NCBI GenBank assembly: GCA_050184585.1
Contig: JBFXAF010000003.1
Span: forward strand, 186,001 to 250,000
DNA: 64,000 bases
Reading direction: 5' to 3'
Source: JBFXAF01 sp050184585
Lineage (GTDB): Bacteria; Pseudomonadota; Alphaproteobacteria; Rhizobiales; Rhizobiaceae
Shown here in pieces: positions 38,012 to 46,058 of the stretch. The stretch's first letter is position 1; each line of letters starts with the position of its first letter. The notes below the pieces were generated by a model, which saw only the letters and a program-made list of their open reading frames with translations, was not told the DNA's origin and did not search any database. The translations under genes and the position numbers were made by a program.

Positions 38012-39052
38012 TCAGTCCTCGTCCTGGAACAGGCTGATCTGCCTCTGGGCGAGATCCTTCGGCGTCTCCAGCCCGAGGTGCTTCCAGGCATTCGCCGTCA
38101 GCATGCGTCCGCGCGGCGTGCGCTGGATGAACCCCTGCTGGATCAGATAGGGCTCGATGATGTCCTCGATGGCGTCGCGCGGCTCGGACAGCCCCGCCGC
38201 GATGGTCTCGATGCCCACCGGCCCGCCGCCGAAATTGTGGGCGATCATGGCGAGGTAGCGCCGGTCGAGTTGGTCGAGGCCGAGCGCGTCGACCTCCAGC
38301 CTCAAGAGCGCCTCGTCGGCGACCGAGCGGGACACGCGCTCCGCCCCCGCCACGGAGGCGAAGTCGCGCACGCGGCGTAGCAGCCGTCCGGCGATGCGTG
38401 GCGTGCCGCGGGCCCGCCGCGCGATCTCCAGCGCGCCGTCGTCGGCGATCGGAAGCCCGAGGATGCGCGCGCCGCGCCGAACGATCAGCTCAAGCTCGTC
38501 GACGGTGTAGAAGTTGAGGCGGACCGGAATGCCGAAGCGGTCGCGCAGCGGGTTGGTGATGAGGCCGAGTCGCGTCGTGGCGGCGACCAGCGTGAAGCGG
38601 GCGAGGTCGATCTTGACCGAGCGCGCCGCCGGCCCCTCGCCGATGATCAGGTCGAGCTGGAAATCCTCCATCGCGGGATAGAGGATCTCCTCGACCGCCG
38701 GGGCGAGACGATGGATCTCGTCGATGAAGAGCACGTCGCGGTCTTCGAGGTTGGTGAGCAGCGCCGCCAGGTCCCCGGCCTTGGCGATGACCGGACCGGA
38801 GGTGGAGCGGAAGTTGACGCCCATCTCGCGCGCCATGATCTGGGCGAGCGTCGTCTTGCCAAGCCCGGGCGGCCCGACGAAGAGCACATGGTCGAGCGCC
38901 TCGCCCCGCGCCTTCGCCGCCTCGACGAAGACTTTCAGGTTCGCCCGCGCCGCCGACTGGCCGACGAACTCGTCCAGCGTCTGCGGACGCAGCGTCACGT
39001 CGGCGTCCTCGCCGCGCTTCTCCGACGCGATCAGGCGGGGCGCGAGGCTCAC
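38012..39052 (-). CDS. ruvB: Holliday junction helicase RuvB
   Basis: A 346-residue AAA+ motor of the RuvAB branch-migration complex. Walker A GPPGLGKTTLAQ (about 61-72), Walker B LFIDEIHR, the sensor region RFTLVAATTRLGL and the winged-helix C-terminus (QRTPRGRMLTANAWKHL) are present. Its ATG overlaps the stop of the upstream PIN toxin gene by four bases. Confidence 0.97.
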   Translation of the reverse strand: MSLAPRLIASEKRGEDADVTLRPQTLDEFVGQSAARANLKVFVEAAKARGEALDHVLFVGPPGLGKTTLAQIMAREMGVNFRSTSGPVIAKAGDLAALLTNLEDRDVLFIDEIHRLAPAVEEILYPAMEDFQLDLIIGEGPAARSVKIDLARFTLVAATTRLGLITNPLRDRFGIPVRLNFYTVDELELIVRRGARILGLPIADDGALEIARRARGTPRIAGRLLRRVRDFASVAGAERVSRSVADEALLRLEVDALGLDQLDRRYLAMIAHNFGGGPVGIETIAAGLSEPRDAIEDIIEPYLIQQGFIQRTPRGRMLTANAWKHLGLETPKDLAQRQISLFQDED

Positions 39053-39462
39053 GCGAGGAGTTCCATACCGGGCACCGCCTTCGCGGCGGCCTCGTCAAGC
39101 GTGTAGGTGAAGTCGCAGCCGATCTCGCGATTGATCGACGCGATCACCAGATCGGAATAATCGCGATGCTCGCTTGCCAGCGTATCCGCCCAAGAGCGGA
39201 AGGGGTTCATCTCGTGGACACGCATCTCTTCACTTTCAAGAAGCCCCGCCAGCGTGGCGCGGGCCAGTCGTCGGTCGACGCCGGCCCTGCGCTCCAGCAC
39301 CCACAGGCTTTCAGCCACCACGACAGCGTTGACGATCAGGGGATCGTCGGGTGAGGTTCTCGAGACCAGCGCGGCGGCACGCTGGAACATAGGCTCGTTG
39401 TCCCGGAGCAGCAGGCGGACGACGACATTGGTGTCAATCCCGATCAAGGCTACGTCCATCAC
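39049..39462 (-). CDS. VapC-type PIN-domain toxin inside the ruv operon
   Basis: A 137-residue PIN ribonuclease with catalytic acids in GIDTNVVVRLL (Asp near 9), AESLWVLE (Glu near 50) and RDYSDLVIASINREIG (Asp near 103). It overlaps its AbrB-type antitoxin by 29 bases and ruvB by four, so translation passes from the TA pair into ruvB. Confidence 0.85.
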   Translation of the reverse strand: MMDVALIGIDTNVVVRLLLRDNEPMFQRAAALVSRTSPDDPLIVNAVVVAESLWVLERRAGVDRRLARATLAGLLESEEMRVHEMNPFRSWADTLASEHRDYSDLVIASINREIGCDFTYTLDEAAAKAVPGMELLA

Positions 39463-39703
39463 GCGCCAGCGCGGCGATCACACCGGCGGACTTGATGTCC
39501 TCCTGCGTCAGCGGCCCGCGCCGGGGGTCGTGCAGCGCGCCGGCGAAAGCAAGCGCCGAGCGTCGAGGTTTTGCCTCCAGGACATAGTTCTCCCCTTGTT
39601 TGCGAAACACCAGGCGGTCACCGGGTTTCAGATTGAGATCCTCGCGCACCTGTTTCGGCAGCGTCATCTGGTTCTTGGACGTAAGGGTGGTTGAAGGGTG
39701 CAT
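39434..39703 (-). CDS. AbrB/MazE-type antitoxin
   Basis: An 89-residue swapped-hairpin antitoxin (TTLTSKNQMTLPKQVREDL, then LKPGDRLVFRKQGENYVLEAK). The start ATG 39703 is set by AAAGGA seven bases upstream; longer frames exist but run across the operator. A nine-base inverted repeat at 39699-39721 covers ribosome-binding site and start codon. Confidence 0.85.
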   Translation of the reverse strand: MHPSTTLTSKNQMTLPKQVREDLNLKPGDRLVFRKQGENYVLEAKPRRSALAFAGALHDPRRGPLTQEDIKSAGVIAALARDGRSLDRD

Positions 39704-39721
39704 GAAAATTCCTTTCATGCA
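39699..39721. promoter_or_regulatory. Antitoxin operator overlapping the start codon
   Basis: TGCATGAAA-ATTCC-TTTCATGCA, perfect nine-base arms, contains the ribosome-binding site and first codon of the AbrB-type gene. Binding would block both transcription and translation of the TA-ruvB unit. Confidence 0.75.
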
Positions 39722-39755
39722 GAAGCTAGTAAGGAAGGTGCGCCAAAGCAAGAAA

Positions 39756-40376
39756 TCACCGTGCCAGCTCCTTCAGCCCCAGCCGGATCAGCTTCGCCGA
39801 ATCCGCGCCGGCGCCAGCGGCCTTCATGGCGGCGGCGACGGCATTGGCCGCGATGTCGCGCGAATAGCCGAGATTGACCAGCGCCGAGACCGCGTCGGCG
39901 ACCGGTGCGGGCGCGACGCCTTCGCCCAGCTCGCGCTTGAGCCCGATCGTGCCCGACGCCTCGCCGGCGAAGGCAGGCGCGGCGTTCTTCAACTCGGTGA
40001 CGATGCGCTCTGCGACCTTCTTGCCTACACCCGGGGCGCGACTGACCATCGCGATGTCGCGCAGCGCGATGGCGTTGGCGAGATCGGCGGGCGACAGCGT
40101 GGAGAGCACCGCGAGCGCCACCTTGGCGCCGACGCCCTGCACGTTGTTCTGGAGCAGCCGGAACCATTCGCGCTCCAGCCCGGACTGGAAGCCGTAAAGC
40201 CGGATCACGTCCTCGCGCACATAGGTCTCGATGAACAGCACGATCGCTTCGCCAGGCGACGGGAGCGCCGACAGCGTCCGCGCCGAACAATAGACGACGT
40301 AGCCGACGCCATGCACGTCGACGACGCAATGGTCCTCGCCGATCTCGTCGAGCGTTCCTTTCAGCTTGCCGATCAT
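39756..40376 (-). CDS. ruvA: Holliday junction DNA-binding protein RuvA
   Basis: A 206-residue RuvA with N-terminal OB fold (MIGKLKGTLDEIGEDHCVVDVHGVGYVVYCS), two helix-hairpin-helix motifs (VQGVGAKVALAVLS and APGVGKKVAERIV) and a C-terminal domain III that contacts RuvB (ALVNLGYSRDIA). A TA pair lies on each side of it. Confidence 0.97.
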   Translation of the reverse strand: MIGKLKGTLDEIGEDHCVVDVHGVGYVVYCSARTLSALPSPGEAIVLFIETYVREDVIRLYGFQSGLEREWFRLLQNNVQGVGAKVALAVLSTLSPADLANAIALRDIAMVSRAPGVGKKVAERIVTELKNAAPAFAGEASGTIGLKRELGEGVAPAPVADAVSALVNLGYSRDIAANAVAAAMKAAGAGADSAKLIRLGLKELAR

Positions 40377-40386
40377 GCCGAATGGC

Positions 40387-40806
40387 TCATGGATGCGTGT
40401 CCGGGGCGATGATGTCGAGATCGGGAAAATAGGAACGGTAACGCGTGGCGTCGCGGGTCAGGAGGCGGTGCCCTGCAACCAACGCATGGGCAGCGATCAG
40501 GAAGTCGGGCAGTGTCCGGTCGCGGCCGCCACCGCGAAGCCGGTAACGTCGCTGCGCAAGACCGGCGGGATAGGCCGCAGCAAAAGGAAAATCCTCGCGC
40601 TGCGGGGTGAAGCGCGCGAATGAGCCGAGCAAGGTCTGCTCCGGCAATGAAGGATGAGCGATCTCGGCCCAGGCGACGGCGCTGAAGACGATCTCTCCTT
40701 CTTCCGCCGCGTCCTTGAGGGCGGCCAACGACCATGACCTGTAGGGCAGATCGGCCCCACCAAGTATGTCGATCAAGACATTGCTATCGATCAACGTCGA
40801 GGTCAT
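40387..40806 (-). CDS. VapC-type PIN-domain toxin between ruvC and ruvA
   Basis: A 139-residue PIN toxin: LIDSNVLIDILGG (Asp near 7), AWAEIAHPSL (Glu near 49), LPDFLIAAHALVAGHRLLTRD (Asp near 101 and 118). It overlaps its antitoxin by 23 bases and ends 10 bases before ruvA. Confidence 0.87.
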   Translation of the reverse strand: MTSTLIDSNVLIDILGGADLPYRSWSLAALKDAAEEGEIVFSAVAWAEIAHPSLPEQTLLGSFARFTPQREDFPFAAAYPAGLAQRRYRLRGGGRDRTLPDFLIAAHALVAGHRLLTRDATRYRSYFPDLDIIAPDTHP

Positions 40807-41050
40807 CGCGCGGCCCCCTCAGCCAGTCGATGTAGTCCTTGCCGTCCATTCCCATCGTGTCGAACGTACCGGCGACCCTTTTTGCCCATGCGTCAAAATC
40901 CTCAGGACGGGTTTGTACCTGGCGGGCACGCTTCTTCAGGACGACGCCGGTCTCCTCCCGCACGAACTCCACCTCCGATCCCGGCACGATGCCGAGATGA
41001 TCCCGGATTTCCTTGGGGATGGTCACCTGACCCTTTGTGGTCACGCGCAT
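40784..41050 (-). CDS. AbrB/MazE-type antitoxin between ruvC and ruvA
   Basis: An 88-residue protein with the swapped-hairpin domain at the very N-terminus (MRVTTKGQVTIPKEIRDHLGI, then VPGSEVEFVREETGVVLKKR) and a C-terminal toxin-wrapping tail (FDTMGMDGKDYIDWLRG). The start follows the operator at 41052-41072 by one base. Confidence 0.88.
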   Translation of the reverse strand: MRVTTKGQVTIPKEIRDHLGIVPGSEVEFVREETGVVLKKRARQVQTRPEDFDAWAKRVAGTFDTMGMDGKDYIDWLRGPRDDLDVDR

Positions 41051-41051
41051 G

Positions 41052-41072
41052 GTAATACCTCGCTGGTATTAC
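41052..41072. promoter_or_regulatory. Antitoxin operator with embedded ribosome-binding site
   Basis: GTAATACC-TCGCT-GGTATTAC has perfect eight-base arms. Read on the minus strand the centre supplies GAGG, the ribosome-binding site of the antitoxin gene, which starts at 41050. Confidence 0.8.
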
Positions 41073-41103
41073 TTAGCTCCACACCGTGAACAAGTCAAGA
41101 ACA

Positions 41104-41613
41104 TCAGGCGCTGCGGGCCAGCCGCCAGGCGACGCTCTGCCGGTGATGGGCATGGCAGATGGCGATGGCCAGCGCGTCGGCGGCGTCGTCGCCGTCGAAG
41201 ACCGCCTTCGGCATCAGCACGCGGACCATCATGTGGATCTGCTTCTTGTCGCCATGGCCAACGCCGATCACCGCCTTCTTCACGGCGTTGGGCGCGTATT
41301 CGGCGACCGCGAGCCCGGCGCGGGCGGGCACCAGCATGGCGATACCGCGCGCCTGGCCGAGCTTCAGCGTCGATGCCGCATCCTTGTTGACGAAGGTCTG
41401 CTCGACAGCGGCCTCTTGCGGACCGAACGAGGCCAACACGTCGACCAGCCCGTCATGGAGCTGGCACAGGCGCACGGCGAGCTCGGCCTTGTCATCGGAG
41501 CGGACGGTGCCGGCGCCAACGAAGCGCAGCGCGTTGCCCGCCGCCTCGACCACGCCCCAGCCCGTGCGCCTGAGGCCCGGATCGATGCCGATGATGCGAA
41601 TCGCCGCCGTCAT
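41104..41613 (-). CDS. ruvC: Holliday junction resolvase RuvC
   Basis: A 169-residue endonuclease with the RNase H fold. The first catalytic Asp lies in IIGIDPGLRRTGWG and the second acid in AAVEQTFVNKD; the C-terminal acids are in VFDGDDAADALAIAICHAH. It resolves RuvAB-processed junctions. In relatives it lies next to ruvA; here a TA pair intervenes. Confidence 0.97.
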   Translation of the reverse strand: MTAAIRIIGIDPGLRRTGWGVVEAAGNALRFVGAGTVRSDDKAELAVRLCQLHDGLVDVLASFGPQEAAVEQTFVNKDAASTLKLGQARGIAMLVPARAGLAVAEYAPNAVKKAVIGVGHGDKKQIHMMVRVLMPKAVFDGDDAADALAIAICHAHHRQSVAWRLARSA

Positions 41614-41698
41614 GGACCTACTCTAGAGGGCCCGAGCCCCATTGCCACGGCAGTCGATGGAAACAAGAACGGGCGGCACCTCTCGACCGGGTTTCCGC

Positions 41699-42487
41699 AT
41701 GACGACAATCGTCGACACCGTGACGTTCGACGCGGCCTTCTGGCTGCTGGCGGCAATCGTGTTCGTCGCCGGCGCGGCGCGCGGCATGTCCGGCTTCGGC
41801 ACAGGCATGATCATCGCGCCGGTCGCCGGCGCGCTCTACGGCCCCCAGGTGGCCCTCGCAGTCATCGTCCTCATCGATTCCCTGCCGTCCATCCCGGTGA
41901 CGATCCCGGCGTTGAAGATCGCGCGATGGCGTGAGGTGCTGCCCGTGGTCGCGGGTATCGCGCTGCTTCTGCCGGCCGGCGTCTACCTCGTCCGCGTCGG
42001 CGACCCGGTCATTCTGCGCTGGGCGATCTGCGTCGCCATCCTCGCCTGCGTCGCGGTGCTGTGGAGCGGCTGGCGCTATGGCGGACCGCGCAACACGCCG
42101 GTCTCGCTGGCTGTGGGCGGTGTTGCAGGCGTGCTATCGGGCATTGCATCTATCCCCGGACCGCCGGTGATCTTCTACTGGATGTCGGCCGGGCTGCCGG
42201 CGGTGATCGTGCGCGCCAACCTGCTGGCGCTATTCCTGTGCGGAGAGTTCCTCTCGATCGGCAATCTATGGTGGGCAGGGCTGTTCACCCGCGAGGCGCT
42301 AGGTCTCAGCCTGTTCGCTGCCCCGCCCTACTTCCTTGGCCTCATTATCGGCGCGCGCCTGTTCGGGCTCGCGAGCGAGGCCGTCTATCGTCGCGTCACC
42401 TTCATGCTCATCGTGATTTCGGCGCTGCTTGCGCTGCCGCCCCTGGCGGATGCGATCGGCGACCTCGTCGCGGCCACCCCGACCTGA
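41699..42487 (+). CDS. TauE/SafE-family membrane exporter
   Basis: A 262-residue inner-membrane protein with about eight TM helices in two repeats (FVAGAARGMSGFGTGMIIAP near the N-terminus and GGVAGVLSGIASIPGPPVIF in the middle). The family exports sulfite or organosulfonates; substrate here unknown. The start MTTIVDTVTF is chosen because the 19 codons before it are not protein-like. A second family member is at 57953. Confidence 0.87.
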   Translation: MTTIVDTVTFDAAFWLLAAIVFVAGAARGMSGFGTGMIIAPVAGALYGPQVALAVIVLIDSLPSIPVTIPALKIARWREVLPVVAGIALLLPAGVYLVRVGDPVILRWAICVAILACVAVLWSGWRYGGPRNTPVSLAVGGVAGVLSGIASIPGPPVIFYWMSAGLPAVIVRANLLALFLCGEFLSIGNLWWAGLFTREALGLSLFAAPPYFLGLIIGARLFGLASEAVYRRVTFMLIVISALLALPPLADAIGDLVAATPT

Positions 42488-42490
42488 AGG

Positions 42491-43024
42491 TCAGCCGCGC
42501 GAGAACGCCGTCTTCAGAAGGTTCAGCTGATCGGTCACCGGATTGGAGGAACGATCCGGCCCCTCCTCCGGCGACAATGGCGGGCTGCCGTAGATCTGGT
42601 CGTCCATGCGCCGAACCACCCCCTGCAAGGTGAGCGAGCGGGCGACGAGTGCGCGAAACGCCTCCGGCAGATCGTCCCAGCCCCCGACCGATTCGCTCGC
42701 CGACGCGGTGTCGAGCCGCACCTTGGCCTTTTCGGAAGCCACCTGGTCCCGGGTCATCTCGCCGGAATTCGCTGCCCGCTGGAGGAGCAGCCAGGATGCA
42801 ACCTGCATCAGCCGCGTGGTGAGTCGCATCGATTCGGCCGCGTAGAGGGTCGCGGTCAGCCGGGAAAGACCCTTTGCGTCGGCCCGACCCCTGCCGTCGA
42901 GATACTCGGCGGTCTGCTCGACCAGCCGCATGCCCTCGTCATAGAGAGGTTTGAACGAACTCGAGAAGACCCGCCTCTCGGCGAGCTTGATCGTCTTCTG
43001 CCCGTCGCCCTGTTGAACGCTCAT
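42491..43024 (-). CDS. rcdA: RcdA homologue (DUF1465)
   Basis: A 177-residue DUF1465 protein. In Caulobacter RcdA is an adaptor that helps ClpXP degrade the cell-cycle regulator CtrA. The diagnostic stretch is LYDEGMRLVEQTAEYLDGRG, then ESMRLTTRLMQVASWLLLQRA. The disordered C-terminal tail is short. A perfect TTAA-N7-TTAAC CtrA box lies 116-131 bases upstream, so CtrA may control the gene that promotes its own destruction. Confidence 0.85.
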   Translation of the reverse strand: MSVQQGDGQKTIKLAERRVFSSSFKPLYDEGMRLVEQTAEYLDGRGRADAKGLSRLTATLYAAESMRLTTRLMQVASWLLLQRAANSGEMTRDQVASEKAKVRLDTASASESVGGWDDLPEAFRALVARSLTLQGVVRRMDDQIYGSPPLSPEEGPDRSSNPVTDQLNLLKTAFSRG

Positions 43025-43139
43025 CGATACGCCCCTGCACCTCCTGCCACGTCGGGCAGCCCTGTCGGGCCGCCGATCCCCACCATGCGCGACAGGGATG
43101 AAAATCTGCGCCTACCCGAGGGTCAAGGCAAGCGTATGT

Positions 43140-43155
43140 TTAACAGAGGGTTAAC
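43140..43155. promoter_or_regulatory. CtrA box upstream of rcdA
   Basis: TTAACAGAGGGTTAAC matches TTAA-N7-TTAAC perfectly. It sits between the sRNA terminator and the rcdA start, where a separate rcdA promoter is needed. Confidence 0.65.
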
Positions 43156-43170
43156 GCCTCGCGCGCGGAC

Positions 43171-43198
43171 AAAAAAAGAGCCGCAGGAAAGCGGCTCT
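43171..43198 (-). terminator. Rho-independent terminator of the sRNA candidate
   Basis: A perfect eight-pair stem AGAGCCGC/GCGGCTCT around AGGAAA; on the minus strand it is followed by seven T. No protein gene ends here on that strand. Confidence 0.88.
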
Positions 43199-43290
43199 CA
43201 GGAGTTTAACAGGGAGGCGTCAAACAGAGTGGCTCCAACCACCCGGTAAGAATCCAGATCACTGGATGAACACAGTAAACGCCCGTAAAG
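43171..43290 (-). ncRNA. Candidate trans-acting small RNA next to rcdA
   Basis: The minus strand carries a textbook terminator (AGAGCCGC stem, TTTCCT loop, then seven T) with no coding gene in front of it. Upstream within 120 bases are a hairpin ATCCAG-TGAT-CTGGAT (about 43252-43267), a second hairpin GTGG/CCAC, and a single-stranded CGCCTCCCTG that could pair with ribosome-binding sites (anti-SD type, as in rhizobial alpha-r sRNAs). The 5' end is estimated. A CtrA-type box at 43292-43307 abuts the presumed promoter. No open frame of any length. Confidence 0.6.
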
Positions 43291-43291
43291 C

Positions 43292-43307
43292 TTAACAACT
43301 GGTTAAC
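43292..43307. promoter_or_regulatory. CtrA box upstream of the sRNA candidate
   Basis: TTAACAACTGGTTAAC is a perfect TTAA-N7-TTAAC. It lies just upstream of the presumed sRNA 5' end and 166 bases before the divergent DUF2269 gene. I see nothing else in the rest of that gap (43308-43472). Confidence 0.6.
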
Positions 43308-43472
43308 GCCCCAGGGAAAATCCGATCGATCGACGGGCGGCGCGACTGTAACCGGTCGATTCGCACTGGATGCCTCCGGCGGCACGCCGCCGATACGGCC
43401 GCAGCCTAGAGCAATGTTCGCACGTCGCGGACGACATCGGCCGGCGCGTGGCGCCGCGGGGAGATCGTCAAG

Positions 43473-44024
43473 ATGGACTGGTACTCGATCGTGAAGTTCC
43501 TGCATGTCGCCGCGGCCGTGATCTGGCTGGGCGGCGGTTTCATGCTGATCGTGCTTTCGACCCGCGCGGAGCGCGCCGGTGACGGCGCGGCGATGATGCA
43601 CAACCTCGCCAACATGGCGGCGCTCGGGAACATCCTGTTCATGCCGGCCTCGATGGCGACACTCGCCACCGGCCTGGCGCTTGCCTTCATCTGGATCGGC
43701 TTCACGGACCTCTGGATCATGATCGCGCTGGCCGGCGCGGCATCGACATTCCTGACCGGCGTGCTGTTCCTGAAGCCCGTCGGGGACCGCATCGCCGCGA
43801 TGGTGGCGAAGGACGGCATGACGCCGGCGGCGGTCGCCGAAGGCGCCAAGCTGCTGAGGATCGGCAAGTTCGACTATACGGTGATGGTGGTCATCATCGC
43901 CGACATGGTCATCAAGCCGTCCTGGGGAGACCAGGCGGTGATCGGGGCCATGGCGGCAACGGTCGTGCTTGGCGCGCTCATCTTCCTCGGGCCGCGCCGG
44001 GCAGGCGACGCAGCGGCGGCGTGA
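43473..44024 (+). CDS. DUF2269-type integral membrane protein
   Basis: A 183-residue protein with four TM helices (about 5-27, 47-77, 78-100, 130-172) beginning MDWYSIVKFLHVAAAVIWLGGG. The FLHVxxxxxWLGG opening with its conserved His is shared with DUF2269 and related haem- or copper-associated membrane families. Function unknown. Confidence 0.8.
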   Translation: MDWYSIVKFLHVAAAVIWLGGGFMLIVLSTRAERAGDGAAMMHNLANMAALGNILFMPASMATLATGLALAFIWIGFTDLWIMIALAGAASTFLTGVLFLKPVGDRIAAMVAKDGMTPAAVAEGAKLLRIGKFDYTVMVVIIADMVIKPSWGDQAVIGAMAATVVLGALIFLGPRRAGDAAAA

Positions 44025-44030
44025 CCGGGC

Positions 44031-44846
44031 TCAGATTCCCTCCAGCACCACGATCGTCGGCCGCGACGGCAGCGTCTTCATCGACACGGTGAGCGAGCGC
44101 TCGTCGCGGAAGTCCACGGCGAACCCCTCGCCCATCATGCCGAGGAATTCCTGGATCGGCGTCGCGTGGCGGTGCATCGGCAGCACCATCGACGAATAGA
44201 GCCGGCTGGTGATCTCCGTCATGCCGTCGAGCGATAGCGTCATGCCGCCGTCGATGGGCACCATGACGATATCGAGCCTGCCGATGGCGCCATAATGGGC
44301 GTCCTCCAGCCGGTGATGCAGGTGACCGAGATGGCCGATGCAGAGCCCGGCCACCTCGAAGACGAAGATCGAGTTGCCGCCGACCTCGACGCCGCCGCTC
44401 CAGTCGCGAATGTCGGTCGGCACGTTGCGGACGTAGACGTCGTCGATGACGACGGCGTGTTTGGCCGGGCCGTCGCCGTCCGGGTTCCAGCCGCGCAGCA
44501 CGTATTCGATGCCGGGGTCGGGGTAATCGGTGTAGTGTGTCCGGTGCGCCTTGTTCATCGTCACGACGCGGGGAAGCGGCGTGTGGCCGTAGACCCCGGA
44601 GAAGTCGGTAGCGATGCGCACCCCGCCAGGGGTCTCGATGACGTAGGTGGAATGGCCGGCATAGGTGATCGTCACCGTCTCGCCCATGTAGGCCTGCGCC
44701 AGGCGTGGCCCTGGCGTGAAGTTCGCATAGGTGACTGACGGCAGGGATTGCGCGATCGCCACGCAGCGGCTCGGCACCGGCTCGTCCTGCGCCAAGCCCG
44801 GACCGGCGGCGAGGAGCATGAAGGCGAGCAGGCTGGCGATGCGCAT
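44031..44846 (-). CDS. Exported MBL-fold metallo-hydrolase-like protein
   Basis: A 271-residue protein with signal peptide MRIASLLAFMLLAAGPGLA and a UlaG-like MBL fold (VTITYAGHSTYVIETPGGVRIATDFSG). The usual metal motif HxHxDH is replaced by KAHRTHYTD; later GHLGHLHHRL and MHRHATP offer other ligands. Either the metal site is unusual or the enzyme is divergent. The start is placed at the signal peptide; an open frame to 44930 precedes it. Confidence 0.8.
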   Translation of the reverse strand: MRIASLLAFMLLAAGPGLAQDEPVPSRCVAIAQSLPSVTYANFTPGPRLAQAYMGETVTITYAGHSTYVIETPGGVRIATDFSGVYGHTPLPRVVTMNKAHRTHYTDYPDPGIEYVLRGWNPDGDGPAKHAVVIDDVYVRNVPTDIRDWSGGVEVGGNSIFVFEVAGLCIGHLGHLHHRLEDAHYGAIGRLDIVMVPIDGGMTLSLDGMTEITSRLYSSMVLPMHRHATPIQEFLGMMGEGFAVDFRDERSLTVSMKTLPSRPTIVVLEGI

Positions 44847-45027
44847 CGTCGGCTCCCGGGCGGTTCGGCGATACGGAGTATGATCGCGGAGCCGGCCCGC
44901 GCCACAGTCACGTTTTCGCGAGGCTCGCAAGGCGTGGCGGCTGGACGTCCGCGCCTTGCCTGACTATAAGCCGCGCCGTCCCCACGGGACTCCCAACGCA
45001 TAGCCGAAAAACCACCGCAGGGGCGTC

Positions 45028-45777
45028 ATGGCCGGCCATTCACAGTTCAAGAACATCATGCATCGCAAGGGCCGCCAGGACGCGGCCAAGTCGAAGCTGT
45101 TCTCGAAGCTCGCGCGAGAGATCACCGTCGCCGCCAAGTCCGGCATGCCCGACCCCGCCATGAACCCGCGTCTCAGGCTCGCGGTGCAGAGCGCCAAGGC
45201 GGAATCGATGCCCAAGGACAACATCCAGCGGGCGATCAACAAGGCCGCCGGAGGCGACGCCGACAATTACGAGGAAGTCCGCTACGAGGGCTATGGCCCC
45301 GGCGGCGTCGCCCTCATCGTGGAGGCGCTGACCGACAACCGCAACCGCTCCGCGTCCAACGTGCGCGCCGCCTTCACCAAGGCCGGCGGAGCGCTCGGCG
45401 AGACCGGCTCGGTGTCCTTCATGTGGAACCGGGTGGGCGAGATCCACTATCCGGCCTCCGCCGCCAGCGCGGACAAGGTGATGGAGGCGGCGATCGAGGC
45501 GGGCGCGGACGACGTCGAGTCGGACGAGGAAGGCCACACCATCTATTGCGCCTTCGAGGCGATCGGTGAGGTGTCGAAGGCGCTGGAGGCCGCGCTCGGC
45601 GAAGCCGAAAGCGTCAAGGTGATCTGGAAGCCGCAGAACGGCGTGCCGGTGGACGAGGAGCGCGCCCAGTCGCTGATGAAGCTGGTCGCCACGCTCGAGG
45701 ACGACGACGACGTGCAGAACGTCTACGCCAATTTCGAGGTCGACGACGAGACGCTGGCGAGACTCAGCGCCACATGA
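45028..45777 (+). CDS. yebC: YebC/PmpR-family regulator
   Basis: A 249-residue protein of the TACO1/YebC family, which acts as a transcriptional regulator and, as shown more recently, as a translation factor at proline stretches. It opens with MAGHSQFKNIMHRKGRQDAAKSK and has MPKDNIQRAINKAAGG and YEGYGPGGVALIVEALTDNRNR. In Rhizobiales it lies upstream of ruvC; here 3.4 kb of other genes has been inserted. Confidence 0.95.
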   Translation: MAGHSQFKNIMHRKGRQDAAKSKLFSKLAREITVAAKSGMPDPAMNPRLRLAVQSAKAESMPKDNIQRAINKAAGGDADNYEEVRYEGYGPGGVALIVEALTDNRNRSASNVRAAFTKAGGALGETGSVSFMWNRVGEIHYPASAASADKVMEAAIEAGADDVESDEEGHTIYCAFEAIGEVSKALEAALGEAESVKVIWKPQNGVPVDEERAQSLMKLVATLEDDDDVQNVYANFEVDDETLARLSAT

Positions 45778-46055
45778 CCGGACCGGAAGTCCGCATCACC
45801 TACTGCACCCAATGCCAGTGGTTGCTGCGCGCCGGCTGGATGGCCCAGGAACTGCTCTCCACCTTCGGCGCCGACCTCGGCGCGGTCACGCTCGTGCCGG
45901 GCACGGGCGGCGTGTTCACGATCACCTGCGGCGACACGCTGGTCTGGGAGCGCAAGCGCGACGGCGGCTTTCCCGACGCGGCGAAACTCAAGCAGCTGGT
46001 GCGCGACGTGATCGACCCGGAGCGCGACCTCGGTCACAGCGACCGGAGGGGCTGA
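45774..46055 (+). CDS. SelT/SelW/SelH-type redox protein
   Basis: A 93-residue thioredoxin-like Rdx protein with the redox motif CTQC (11-14, Cys in place of selenocysteine) and GTGGVFTITCGDTLVWERKRDGGFPDAAKLKQLV. The start overlaps the yebC stop by four bases, so the two are coupled. Confidence 0.87.
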   Translation: MTGPEVRITYCTQCQWLLRAGWMAQELLSTFGADLGAVTLVPGTGGVFTITCGDTLVWERKRDGGFPDAAKLKQLVRDVIDPERDLGHSDRRG

Positions 46056-46058
46056 GGG

